Source: Profundicola sp048268105 (GTDB lineage Bacteria; Bacteroidota; Bacteroidia; Flavobacteriales; Weeksellaceae). From it: a stretch of DNA of 64,000 nucleotides. Under the pieces are notes generated by a model. It was given only the letters and a program-made list of their open reading frames with translations, did no database searches and had not been told where the DNA came from. Location of the stretch: the NCBI GenBank assembly GCA_048268105.1, contig JBLWWH010000003.1, positions 62,001-126,000 on the forward strand. Reading direction: 5' to 3'. Shown piece after piece: positions 8,542-16,630 of the stretch. Made by a program: the position numbers and the translations under genes. Numbering within the stretch: the first letter of the stretch is position 1; each line of letters starts with the position of its first letter.

Positions 8542-8549
8542 CAAATATA
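8542..8549 (-). promoter_or_regulatory. -7 element of tgt; near-leaderless transcript
   Basis: TATATTTG on the minus strand, followed by CAGCCA and then the ATG. Transcription should start at or within a few bases of the start codon. No clear -33 TTG is seen. Confidence 0.55.
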
Positions 8550-8576
8550 AACAGAATTTTAGATAGAAGTACTAGG

Positions 8577-8722
8577 GCGGCATTTGCGGCTTTCTGCAGT
8601 AGTACGCAGTGCTAGCTAGACAAAAAATCTTGTAAAAAGAGCTTCTATGGTCGCTTTTTCACTTCGTTTTTTGTTGCTAGCTCGCCCTTTGCGCGCTACT
8701 GCTGCCAATCCGCGCCGCGCTC
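8577..8722. repeat. Imperfect long inverted repeat in the tgt-queA gap
   Basis: The left arm (about 8577-8628) and right arm (about 8667-8722) share complementary blocks in the same order: GCAGTAG with CTACTGC, CGCA with TGCG, GCTAGC, and CAAAAAA with TTTTTTG. The intervening loop is about 40 bases. The block is more GC-rich than its surroundings and has no open frame. It could be a REP- or MITE-like element. The rest of the gap (8723-8990) shows nothing else. Confidence 0.5.
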
Positions 8723-8995
8723 CGAACCTTAATTCATAACATGCTAAAGTAACACCTTCATTCTATTTTAAACCTTAAATAATATGCTCGATAGACCTAT
8801 ACCCTAATTATTAATGTTCCAAAAAGATGCAAAAACCAAGTTGTGGTAATTCTATCCCGAAGGATTTTCGTTAGAAATTGAGAGTTTAAAAAGTTCACTT
8901 CCTTCAAATTTTGGCTAAATTCAATAAAATCTTCAGCAAAAAAGTGCTTAAGATGACCTAAAATAACACAGTTTCAAAATTTTACCCCAAAAAAC

Positions 8996-9027
8996 TTGAC
9001 AAAGCCTGTTTGCAAGTCGTATATTTG
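8996..9027 (+). promoter_or_regulatory. Promoter of queA
   Basis: TTG at 8996-8998, a 21-base spacer and TATATTTG at 9020-9027 match the Bacteroidota consensus. The leader to the ATG at 9051 is about 20 bases. Confidence 0.7.
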
Positions 9028-9050
9028 CAGGCCTTTAAAAGAAGCTGCAT

Positions 9051-10106
9051 ATGAAAATGAAAACATCTGATTTCGATTTTAAGTTACCTGAAAAACTTTT
9101 GGCTGAACGTCCTGCGGATTATCGCGACGAAGCTCGTTTAATGGTATTGGATCGAAAAGCTGGAACAATTGAACACAAAACTTTCAAAGATCTTATCGAT
9201 TATTTCGATGAAGATGATGTGTTGATCATGAATAATACGAAGGTTTTTCCAGCAAGGCTTTTCGGAAATAAAGAAAAAACCGGAGCTAAAATCGAGGTTT
9301 TCTTGTTAAGAGAATTAGATCCAGAGACACGTCTTTGGGATGTTCTAGTAGATCCAGCTAGAAAAATTAGAATTGGTAACAAGTTGTTTTTTGGTGACGA
9401 TGATGATTTGGTAGCAGAGGTAGTAGATAATACGACATCTCGTGGTAGAACTTTACGTTTTCTATATGACGGGCCATACGAGGAGTTCCGCACTAAGTTA
9501 ACAGCTTTAGGAACTACACCTTTGCCTAAGTATATTAAAAGAGAAGTAGAGGAAAGCGATGCCGAAAGATATCAAACAATTTATGCAAAAGAAGAGGGAG
9601 CTGTGGCTGCACCTACTGCTGGATTGCACTTTTCTAAACATCTTATGAAACGTTTAGAAATTAAAGGTATTGACTTTGCTGAGGTTACTTTGCATGTTGG
9701 TTTGGGAACTTTTGCGCCAGTGGAAGTAGAAGACTTAACCAAACATAAAATGGAATCTGAACGTGCGAATGTTCCGCAGTCAACTGCAGATCGCGTAAAT
9801 AGAGCTATAGACGACAAAAAAAGAATTTGTGCCGTGGGTACAACTTCTATGCGCGCCATAGAAACAGCAGTTTCGGCCAATGGATATTTAAATGCATATG
9901 ACGGATGGACCAACAAATATATCCATCCACCTTATGACTTTAGTATTGCGAATACAATGATTACGAACTTCCATACACCAAGATCAACCTTGATGATGAT
10001 GGTATCAGCATTCGCAGGACACGAATTAGTGAAAAAAGCTTATAAAGAGGCCGTTAAAGAAGAATATAAATTCTTCTCCTACGGTGATGCAATGTTGATT
10101 ATTTAA
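9051..10106 (+). CDS. queA: S-adenosylmethionine:tRNA ribosyltransferase-isomerase
   Basis: A 351-residue protein of normal length that makes epoxyqueuosine from preQ1-tRNA and SAM, the step after Tgt. Family signatures are clear: DFDFKLPEKLLAERP at the N-terminus, RPADYRDEARLMVLDR, DDVLIMNNTKVFPARL, GAVAAPTAGLHFS in the middle, and HVGLGTFAPVEVED. A second ATG lies two codons in; the first is used because the family N-terminus is short. It is a single-gene unit with its own promoter and an intrinsic terminator at 10147. It is divergent from tgt, so both queuosine genes are present, with separate transcripts. Confidence 0.97.
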   Translation: MKMKTSDFDFKLPEKLLAERPADYRDEARLMVLDRKAGTIEHKTFKDLIDYFDEDDVLIMNNTKVFPARLFGNKEKTGAKIEVFLLRELDPETRLWDVLVDPARKIRIGNKLFFGDDDDLVAEVVDNTTSRGRTLRFLYDGPYEEFRTKLTALGTTPLPKYIKREVEESDAERYQTIYAKEEGAVAAPTAGLHFSKHLMKRLEIKGIDFAEVTLHVGLGTFAPVEVEDLTKHKMESERANVPQSTADRVNRAIDDKKRICAVGTTSMRAIETAVSANGYLNAYDGWTNKYIHPPYDFSIANTMITNFHTPRSTLMMMVSAFAGHELVKKAYKEAVKEEYKFFSYGDAMLII

Positions 10107-10146
10107 TCAGATTGTAATATTGCGAGACAAATTGAATAAAGATCAC

Positions 10147-10184
10147 AAAGCAATCTGTTGAAGTATCACAGATTGCTTTTTTAA
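10147..10184 (+). terminator. Intrinsic terminator of queA
   Basis: A perfect 12-pair stem (AAAGCAATCTGT and its complement) around a 9-base loop, followed by six T. Confidence 0.85.
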
Positions 10185-10236
10185 TTTTAAAAATATACCC
10201 AAGATTAAAACACCTAAAGACATACGAACCCAGACT

Positions 10237-11259
10237 TTGCAGCAATTAATCGAATTTATGCCCAGCATAGATGAGAAAGAATTTCGTGCTAAGCAGATTT
10301 ATGAGTGGCTTTGGACAAAAAACGCACATTCTTTTGACGAAATGACAAGTTTATCTAAAGAACTTCGCGAGAAATTGTCAGAGCATTTCGTGATTCAACC
10401 TATCGCGATTGAAGAGTATCAAAAGAGTATGGACGGAACTATTAAAAACGCTGTTAAACTCTTTGATGGTAATGTGGTGGAGTCTGTTTTAATCCCAACT
10501 GAATCTAGAACTACGGCATGTGTTTCGTCCCAAGTTGGTTGTAGTTTGGATTGTACATTTTGTGCAACGGCTAGGCTGAAACGAATGCGAAATCTTACCG
10601 CAGCAGAAATAGTAGATCAAGTGGCCTTAATAGACCAACAAAGTCGTGAGGATTTTGGTCATCCATTGAGCAATATAGTTTTTATGGGAATGGGAGAGCC
10701 TTTGTTGAACTTTAATAATGTGGTAGATGCGATTAGGAAAATTTCTACACCACATCCGCATGGATTGGGTATGTCACCTAAAAGAATTACCGTATCCACT
10801 TCTGGTTTGCCAAAAATGATTGAAAAACTAGCCGACGAAGATTTGAGAATTGGTTTGGCGCTTTCTCTACACTCTGCTATAGAGGAGAAAAGAAATCAAA
10901 TCATGCCTTTTAGTAATAAGTTTCCTTTGGAGGACCTATTAGCTAGTCTGAAGTATTGGTATGATAAAACTAGAAGTAGAATTACCTTGGAATATATTAT
11001 TTGGAAAGGGATAAATGATAGAAAAGAAGATATAGATGCCTTGGTAAAGTTCTGTATGCAAGTTCCCGTTAAGGTTAATTTGATTGAATACAATTCCATA
11101 GACGACGGAATATATCAGCAGGCGCATGAATCTGCCACTAACAAATATATTGCAGCCTTAGAAAATGCTGGAATAGTAGTTAATGTGAGAAGAAGTAGAG
11201 GTAAAGATATCGATGCAGCTTGTGGTCAATTAGCTAATAAAAATAAATTAGCAGAATAA
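10237..11259 (+). CDS. rlmN: 23S rRNA/tRNA adenine-C2 methyltransferase (radical SAM); true start probably further upstream
   Basis: A dual-specificity enzyme that methylates A2503 of 23S rRNA and A37 of some tRNAs. The radical-SAM cluster motif CSLDCTFC is present, with GMGEPLLN, the conserved SLHS segment, and C-terminal RRSRGKDIDAACGQL carrying the catalytic Cys that forms the methyl-thioester intermediate. The first standard start codon in frame is TTG 10237. However, the frame is open upstream to a stop at 10159, and codons 10207-10236 encode KTPKDIRTQT, which continues the family's usual (K)KDIR...FRAKQIYEWLW N-terminus. Translation therefore probably begins at ATT 10204 or ATA 10195. 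No ATG, GTG or TTG exists in that stretch. No clear Shine-Dalgarno site is seen, as is common in this phylum. Confidence 0.93.
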   Translation: MQQLIEFMPSIDEKEFRAKQIYEWLWTKNAHSFDEMTSLSKELREKLSEHFVIQPIAIEEYQKSMDGTIKNAVKLFDGNVVESVLIPTESRTTACVSSQVGCSLDCTFCATARLKRMRNLTAAEIVDQVALIDQQSREDFGHPLSNIVFMGMGEPLLNFNNVVDAIRKISTPHPHGLGMSPKRITVSTSGLPKMIEKLADEDLRIGLALSLHSAIEEKRNQIMPFSNKFPLEDLLASLKYWYDKTRSRITLEYIIWKGINDRKEDIDALVKFCMQVPVKVNLIEYNSIDDGIYQQAHESATNKYIAALENAGIVVNVRRSRGKDIDAACGQLANKNKLAE

Positions 11260-11352
11260 ATTACACCTAATCCACACAACTAAAATAGAAGTTTTTCTAA
11301 ATTTAAAAATAGAAATTTATAGGCATTCTGTCTACAATATTTTTGAATGATA

Positions 11353-11514
11353 CTATTCTTTTCCTTCTATAATACGCCATTGAGTATAACCAATGACAAA
11401 AAATCCTAAGCCTGTTACAATGGGTGGAAGTAGGATTTTATCAGCAGCCAGTAGGCCTAATAAAATCATTCCTAGCCCGAGAATATATAATATAAGTATA
11501 AGTGTTTTGGTCAT
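11353..11514 (-). CDS. Small two-helix membrane protein, unknown function
   Basis: An open frame of 53 codons on the minus strand between rlmN and the next lipoprotein gene. It begins MTKTLILILYILGLGM and ends YTQWRIIEGKE. Two hydrophobic helices (about residues 4-22 and 31-44) are separated by a short Lys/Pro turn, with a charged C-terminus. The residue pattern is protein-like, but I recognise no family. It stands alone on its strand. No good TAnnTTTG promoter is seen. Confidence 0.55.
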   Translation of the reverse strand: MTKTLILILYILGLGMILLGLLAADKILLPPIVTGLGFFVIGYTQWRIIEGKE

Positions 11515-11623
11515 GATAAGCTAATTAGTTAATAATGTCGCTGCAATTCTTATACCTAATCTACTTATTTAGACAATCTATCCTCGATTTTAATCAACTT
11601 ATAAGAACTCATTCTTAAATGCC

Positions 11624-11652
11624 TTGAACTACCGTAAATTTGATTATTTTTG
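11624..11652 (+). promoter_or_regulatory. Promoter of the 11.67-kb lipoprotein gene
   Basis: TTG at 11624-11626, an 18-base spacer and TATTTTTG at 11645-11652. The ATG follows 16 bases later. This argues against the longer open frame beginning at 11624, whose first codon is the -33 TTG itself. Confidence 0.65.
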
Positions 11653-11668
11653 TACTTCTCAAAGAAAT

Positions 11669-12595
11669 ATGAAAACAAAAAATCTTATTTATTCCATTCT
11701 AGGTTTGGTTTTACTCACTTCTTGTGAACCAGCTTTTCTACTGAAAGAACAATCTAGAAAACTATCCGATTATTCTTATATTACTCATGATTTACCAAAT
11801 AAATTAGAAGAAATATCTGGATTAGAAAAGATCGGCGATGAATTTTATGGTTTTAATGATAGTGGTGGCGCTGCCGAAATATATAAATTCACATCAAAGA
11901 ATCCCATTGAAATAACTCAAACTATTAAGTTAAACAATGCTAGCAATATAGACTGGGAAGAAATGGCGATCAGTGATAAGCATTTATTTGTTGGGGATTT
12001 TGGTAACAACCTAGGAGTGAGACGTGACCTTAAGGTTTATTATTTTCCTAGAAAAAGTATAAATACAAGTTTAAAAGAACAAAGTGTTGTTGTCGATACG
12101 ATAGAATTCTTTTATCCGGAACAAGAAGATTACTCCAAGCAAGTTTATAATCATAATTTCGATTTAGAAAGTATGGTTTACTTTAATGAGAAATTACATT
12201 TGTTTACCAAAGAATGGGGTAGTTTTAAAACAAAACATTACACCATTGATTTAGTAAAAGGTAAACAGCCTGCTTGGTTAGTGGAGGATTATGATTTAAA
12301 GTTTTTGGCAACGGGAACTGATGTGATTGAACTAAATGACTCATATGCGCGTTTGGGAATGGTAGGTTATACAACCGATGGTGATGTTTATATGATGTTA
12401 ACGGACTTTAAAAGTTCGGCAAAAGAATGGTTGAACAATCCCAAAACCATTATTCATTTAGGTAAAGCGGGTGATGTTGGTCAGGTAGAGGGAATCGCTT
12501 TTGTCGACCAAAATAATGTATGTTATTCTGCAGAAGCGATCACTTTGGAGGATAAATTTAGAAAGCAAAACTTAACTTGTATATCTCTAAAATAA
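11669..12595 (+). CDS. Putative beta-propeller lipoprotein, function unknown
   Basis: 308 residues from the ATG at 11669. The N-terminus MKTKNLIYSILGLVLLTSC is a lipoprotein signal with lipobox LTSC, so the mature protein is anchored in the cell envelope. The rest contains repeated beta-strand blocks such as ISGLEKIGDEFYGFNDSGG, NIDWEEMAISDKHLFVGDFGNN and YNHNFDLESMVYF. These resemble SdiA-regulated/phytase-like propeller repeats (inference). No catalytic motif is certain. The downstream polyprenyl synthase starts four bases after its stop, so they share a transcript, but a functional link is not obvious. The longer frame from 11624 would add 15 residues and bury the signal peptide, so I reject it. 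Confidence 0.7.
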   Translation: MKTKNLIYSILGLVLLTSCEPAFLLKEQSRKLSDYSYITHDLPNKLEEISGLEKIGDEFYGFNDSGGAAEIYKFTSKNPIEITQTIKLNNASNIDWEEMAISDKHLFVGDFGNNLGVRRDLKVYYFPRKSINTSLKEQSVVVDTIEFFYPEQEDYSKQVYNHNFDLESMVYFNEKLHLFTKEWGSFKTKHYTIDLVKGKQPAWLVEDYDLKFLATGTDVIELNDSYARLGMVGYTTDGDVYMMLTDFKSSAKEWLNNPKTIIHLGKAGDVGQVEGIAFVDQNNVCYSAEAITLEDKFRKQNLTCISLK

Positions 12596-12599
12596 GATC

Positions 12600-13577
12600 T
12601 TGGCAAAAATTGTAAACCAAATCAAAGCACCTATATCCGAAGAAATGAAAATCTTCGAGAGCAAGTTCTATGGAGCCATGAAAACCAATGTTTCATTGCT
12701 CGATAGAATCATGCAATACATCGTTCGCAGAAAAGGGAAGCAGATGCGTCCCATGTTTGTGTTTTTAACGGCAAAACTTGTAGGGGAAACTACTGAAAGA
12801 ACTTATCGGGGAGCTTCTATGATTGAATTGATTCATACGGCGTCTTTGGTGCATGATGATGTGGTAGATGATAGTGATTTGCGCAGAGGCTTTTTCTCTA
12901 TTAATGCCCTATGGCAAAATAAAATTGCGGTTTTGGTGGGCGATTACTTACTTTCTAAAAGTGTTTTGCTGGCGACTGAGAATAAGGACTTTGATTTATT
13001 GACTGTTGTTTCAACAGCTATTCGCGAAATGAGTGAGGGAGAACTTTTGCAAATCGAAAAGGCTAGAAATTTAGATATTACAGAAGAAATTTATTTTGAG
13101 ATTATTCGTCAAAAAACAGCTACGTTAATTGCCGCTTGTTGCGAAGCAGGTGCAAGATCAGTGGGTTGTACGGAGGAAATGGCAGCCAAAATGAACCGCT
13201 TTGGCGAATTAGTGGGAATTGCTTTCCAAATTAAAGATGATTTATTCGATTATACGAGTACCAATTTAATAGGTAAACCAATTGGTATTGATATCAAAGA
13301 GCAAAAAATGACCTTGCCTTTGATTTATAGCATCAATACTGCCAATAAATCAGAAAAGCGTTGGTTGATTCGTTCGGTCAAGAAGCACAATCACAACAAA
13401 AAACGTGTCAATGAAGTAATTGAATACGTTAAAACTCACGGCGGACTGAATTATGCACGTCAGGCCATGTACGACTACCGCGATAAGGCGCTAAGAATTC
13501 TTGATGAGTTCCCGGATTCCGAAGCCAAAACTTCACTTAGCACACTCTTGAATTATGTGGTAGAAAGAAAGCATTAA
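12600..13577 (+). CDS. Polyprenyl (trans-isoprenyl) diphosphate synthase
   Basis: A 325-residue enzyme of the FPP/GGPP/octaprenyl synthase family, which chains isopentenyl diphosphate onto an allylic primer. The first Asp-rich motif is DDVVDDSD within LVHDDVVD, and the second is DDLFD in IKDDLFDYT. The GKQMRPMFVFL segment holds the diphosphate-binding residues. In Bacteroidota this gene type makes the long menaquinone side chain (family knowledge; chain length cannot be read by eye). The start is TTG 12600: the next ATG would delete the conserved QIK.PI..EM N-terminus. It follows the lipoprotein stop by four bases and ends in a terminator at 13587. The act operon in this window uses the quinol pool it would supply. 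Confidence 0.9.
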   Translation: MAKIVNQIKAPISEEMKIFESKFYGAMKTNVSLLDRIMQYIVRRKGKQMRPMFVFLTAKLVGETTERTYRGASMIELIHTASLVHDDVVDDSDLRRGFFSINALWQNKIAVLVGDYLLSKSVLLATENKDFDLLTVVSTAIREMSEGELLQIEKARNLDITEEIYFEIIRQKTATLIAACCEAGARSVGCTEEMAAKMNRFGELVGIAFQIKDDLFDYTSTNLIGKPIGIDIKEQKMTLPLIYSINTANKSEKRWLIRSVKKHNHNKKRVNEVIEYVKTHGGLNYARQAMYDYRDKALRILDEFPDSEAKTSLSTLLNYVVERKH

Positions 13578-13586
13578 TTTAGGACT

Positions 13587-13625
13587 TAAGGCTCAATTTT
13601 GATGAAAGCCTTATTTATTTTTTTA
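13587..13625 (+). terminator. Intrinsic terminator after the polyprenyl synthase gene
   Basis: Seven-pair stem TAAGGCT/AGCCTTA with a 13-base loop, followed by a T-rich tail. The remaining 150 bases to the dnaG promoter show no gene. Confidence 0.65.
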
Positions 13626-13773
13626 AAAAGAAATAGTCAAGATTTTAGGTTAATTAAGGTTTAATACATACGCTATCGACCTAAATTAAATAAAACATGT
13701 CGGCTGACTACTTATCAGGAGTCGATTTTTGTTTAATCTAACATCAGTATACTAATTGGAAAATATCTACTTT

Positions 13774-13801
13774 TTGCTTCAGGTGTTTTCTCGTATTTTT
13801 G
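13774..13801 (+). promoter_or_regulatory. Promoter of dnaG
   Basis: TTG at 13774-13776, a 17-base spacer and TATTTTTG at 13794-13801. The leader is about 55 bases. Confidence 0.65.
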
Positions 13802-13861
13802 CAAAAGTCATGTATTATATTAGACAGGATACATTGACTTTAATTCTATTAATTTTCTATT

Positions 13862-15799
13862 ATGATCACCCGAAATACCATTGACAAAATTTTCCAAACT
13901 GCTCGCGTCGAGGAGGTGATTGGTGATTTTGTGAACCTTAAAAAGTCGGGGAGTAACTACAAAGGTCTTTCGCCATTCTCTCAGGAGAAATCTCCATCCT
14001 TCATGGTTTCACCCGCCAAACAAATCTGGAAAGATTTTTCGAGTGGCAAAGGAGGAAGTGTAGTTTCATTTTTAATGGAACATGAACAATTCACCTATCC
14101 CGAGGCTTTGAGGTGGTTGGCCAAGCGATATAATATTGAGGTAGAAGAAGATCGGGAGCGAAGCGATGAGCAAATTGCCGAAGCTAAGGAGAGAGAAAAT
14201 CAATTTACTCTCACTGAGTTCGCCAATAAGTGGTTCCAAGCACAACTATGGGAAACCAAAGAAGGAAAGCAAATCGGGTATTCATATTTTAAAGAAAGAG
14301 GTTTCACTAAAGAAACCATGGAGAAGTTCCATCTGGGGTATTCTCCAAAGGAATGGAGTGCGTTTACGCAATATGCTTTAGATAAAGGATATACATTTGA
14401 TGCGTTGCAGGCCGTTGGCCTAACGGTAGGAAACAAAGATCGTCCTGTAGATAGATTTAGGGAAAGGGTGATTTTTCCAATTCAAAGCTTCTCTGGTCGA
14501 ACATTAGGTTTTGGAGGTAGGATTTTAGGGAATAATAAGAAAACGGCTAAATATCTAAACTCACCAGAAAACGAAATTTATCATAAGAGTAAAATTTTAT
14601 ATGGTATTTTTCAAGCCAAACAAGCGATTCTTCGTGAGGATGAATGTATTTTGGTTGAAGGATATACCGATGTTATTTCTCTTCATCAAGCAGGTGTGGA
14701 AAATGTGGTCTCAAGTTCTGGAACAGCATTATCGCCAGAACAAATTCGTTTAGTTAAAAGACTAACCAACAACCTTACTTTGGTTTATGATGGGGATGCG
14801 GCAGGAATTAAAGCTTCTTTTCGTGGTATTGATTTGATTCTAGAACAGGAATTGAACGTTAGAATTGTGGTGTTGGCGGAAGGAGAAGATCCTGATTCTT
14901 TTGCAAGAGCTCACAAAGAGGAGGAAATTCAGGAATACTTTAAAACCAGAGCTACAGACTTTATTCGCTTCAAAGTTGGGATCCTAAAAGAAGATGCGGG
15001 AGATGACCCGTTGAGAAATGCGAATATGATTCAATCGGTGGTGGATAGTATCGCTTTGATTCCTAACTTAATTCAAAGAGAATTATATATTCGCGATGCC
15101 TCTTCTATATTGGGTATTGGCGAAGAGGTTCTTTTCAGGCAATTACAAATAAAGCTGGTTGAAAAGGATAAAGAAATTAAGCGTAAAGCTCGCCCAGCAG
15201 AACAAAGTCCGCTCAAAGTTGCCACGAGACCAAAGGATGAAATTCAGGTCAACCAATTTGCGTTGATAGAAGAAGATATGATTCAATTGATGATTCGCTA
15301 TGGTGAAGTTGAAATAGAATTACCTATTAACGAATCGGATGATGAGTTCTACACCTCTACAGTGACAAAAGAAATACTTTCTCAGTTAGAGGAGGACGAA
15401 ATCAGTTTTACAACGCCGCACTACCAAGAAATGTACGCGGAAATAAAAAAAGAGCTCATCGAAAATGAAAATCTGAGTTTAAGCGATCATTTTGTTCGTC
15501 ATGAAAACGAAGATTTAAGTAAACTAGCTTCGGGAATGATTTTCGACAAATATCAACTCTCTGATTGGGAGAAACATGGCGTTCCTGTTCCTGGGGCCGA
15601 TGCCAACTTAGGGAAGCGTGTTCAAGAGATGGTTTTGAACTACAAACGTAAGGTGTTACTTCAAATGATTAAAAATCAGCACAATAAAACCCAACATCCT
15701 GAATTGGATTTAGAAGAAAGAGCAGAGGTGCTGAAAGAAATAATGCGATTAACACAAATCAAGAATTCATTAGACAAATTGCTGAATAGAGCTGTTTAG
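13862..15799 (+). CDS. dnaG: DNA primase lacking the CHC2 zinc ligands
   Basis: A 645-residue replicative primase that lays RNA primers at the fork with DnaB helicase. The order is zinc-ribbon-like domain (1-100), TOPRIM catalytic core with ILVEGYTDV and the DGD motif VYDGDAAGIKA, and a C-terminal helicase-binding region. The N-terminal domain keeps its fold residues (NYKGLSPF, EKSPSF, VSP.KQI, GKGG), but all four zinc ligands are replaced: Ser37 for Cys, Ser40 for His, Asp58 for Cys and Ser61 for Cys. The same sequence style is, as I recall, common in flavobacterial DnaG. A single-gene unit with its own promoter and a terminator shared with the convergent SPOR gene. Confidence 0.95.
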   Translation: MITRNTIDKIFQTARVEEVIGDFVNLKKSGSNYKGLSPFSQEKSPSFMVSPAKQIWKDFSSGKGGSVVSFLMEHEQFTYPEALRWLAKRYNIEVEEDRERSDEQIAEAKERENQFTLTEFANKWFQAQLWETKEGKQIGYSYFKERGFTKETMEKFHLGYSPKEWSAFTQYALDKGYTFDALQAVGLTVGNKDRPVDRFRERVIFPIQSFSGRTLGFGGRILGNNKKTAKYLNSPENEIYHKSKILYGIFQAKQAILREDECILVEGYTDVISLHQAGVENVVSSSGTALSPEQIRLVKRLTNNLTLVYDGDAAGIKASFRGIDLILEQELNVRIVVLAEGEDPDSFARAHKEEEIQEYFKTRATDFIRFKVGILKEDAGDDPLRNANMIQSVVDSIALIPNLIQRELYIRDASSILGIGEEVLFRQLQIKLVEKDKEIKRKARPAEQSPLKVATRPKDEIQVNQFALIEEDMIQLMIRYGEVEIELPINESDDEFYTSTVTKEILSQLEEDEISFTTPHYQEMYAEIKKELIENENLSLSDHFVRHENEDLSKLASGMIFDKYQLSDWEKHGVPVPGADANLGKRVQEMVLNYKRKVLLQMIKNQHNKTQHPELDLEERAEVLKEIMRLTQIKNSLDKLLNRAV

Positions 15800-15837
15800 C
15801 AAGCATCATTTAGGCCAAATAGAAAGTATAAAAAAAA

Positions 15838-15869
15838 ACAAAATACAACTGGTATTTTGTCTTTTTTTT
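15838..15869. terminator. Bidirectional terminator between dnaG and the SPOR-domain gene
   Basis: A perfect 9-pair stem ACAAAATAC/GTATTTTGT with a 5-base loop (15838-15860), with A-rich sequence on the left and eight T on the right. It serves two convergent genes. Confidence 0.8.
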
Positions 15870-15886
15870 ATTTGTTAATGCTGAAC

Positions 15887-16363
15887 TTACTTCGCCTTAC
15901 GACACCAAACTCTCCATTGTACTAAGAAAGCTCCCGGGTATTGACGTTTAACCGACGCCAAATCCATTCCTGCTGATCTTTTGGTGAAATAGTCACCCAC
16001 CATCACACGATAATCAGGTCGTGTATATACCATTTCAGGAACTAAACTCGGAAAGTTTTTAGCAAAATCTGCTTGAGCTCTATTGGCTGCATTTCTATCT
16101 TTGGTATACATGATTTGAATTTTATACCCCATTACTTTAGGGTTTTGAGCACATGGATCAAAGTTTTCTCTTTCCTCATTGGACTCAACTTGCACCACAG
16201 GCTTATAGCATTTTGCTTTCACTGTTTTCTGGACCAAGGAATCTATTGCAGCGTTTGCATTCAAATTATAACTTCCCCCAGATAGGCTATCTTGTACACT
16301 AATTTGCCCTAATACGAAGGTTAATCCAAAAACAAATAGGAATAGAAAAAATAGATGTCTCAT
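15887..16363 (-). CDS. SPOR-domain secreted protein
   Basis: 158 residues with a signal peptide (MRHLFFLFLFVFGLTFVLGQ), a linker of about 60 residues with KCYKP and DPCAQNPKVMG, and a C-terminal SPOR domain. The domain has the expected pattern: GYKIQIMYTKDRNAA at its first strand, then YRVMVGDYFTKRSA and VKRQYPGAFLVQW. SPOR domains bind glycan strands stripped of stem peptides, often at division sites. It is a stand-alone gene with a promoter at 16379-16410. The role is inferred from the domain only. Confidence 0.85.
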   Translation of the reverse strand: MRHLFFLFLFVFGLTFVLGQISVQDSLSGGSYNLNANAAIDSLVQKTVKAKCYKPVVQVESNEERENFDPCAQNPKVMGYKIQIMYTKDRNAANRAQADFAKNFPSLVPEMVYTRPDYRVMVGDYFTKRSAGMDLASVKRQYPGAFLVQWRVWCRKAK

Positions 16364-16378
16364 TCAATAATATTTTTG

Positions 16379-16410
16379 CAAATATAAACTAGATTCGTGA
16401 ATTCAGTCAA
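16379..16410 (-). promoter_or_regulatory. Promoter of the SPOR-domain gene
   Basis: Minus strand: TTG (16410-16408), a 21-base spacer and TATATTTG (16386-16379), 15 bases before the ATG. Confidence 0.65.
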
Positions 16411-16578
16411 ATAAATCAATTAATATGTTTTTTTAACGCTTTCGCGAGAAATGTTAAAAAATTTATAAGATGATTGATTGTAGAGACTTACACACATTGC
16501 TAATTTAGAACTGATTTAAATTAAGGGATTAACCAAAGTTCATGTGTTACTTTTTAGGTTTAATTTAACAGACTATTT

Positions 16579-16586
16579 TATTTTTG
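16579..16586 (+). promoter_or_regulatory. Candidate -7 element of the act operon
   Basis: TATTTTTG matches the consensus. No TTG sits at the right distance upstream, so the -33 part is weak. The leader to actA is about 40 bases and contains AAAGGAG at 16622-16628, one of the few purine-rich ribosome sites in the window. Confidence 0.45.
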
Positions 16587-16630
16587 TTCGATATATAAAT
16601 AGCATATCAGAATATCAACATAAAGGAGAT

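Noticed and set aside
11624..11668. N-terminal extension of the 11.67-kb lipoprotein
   Set aside because: It starts at the promoter's -33 TTG and would bury the signal peptide.
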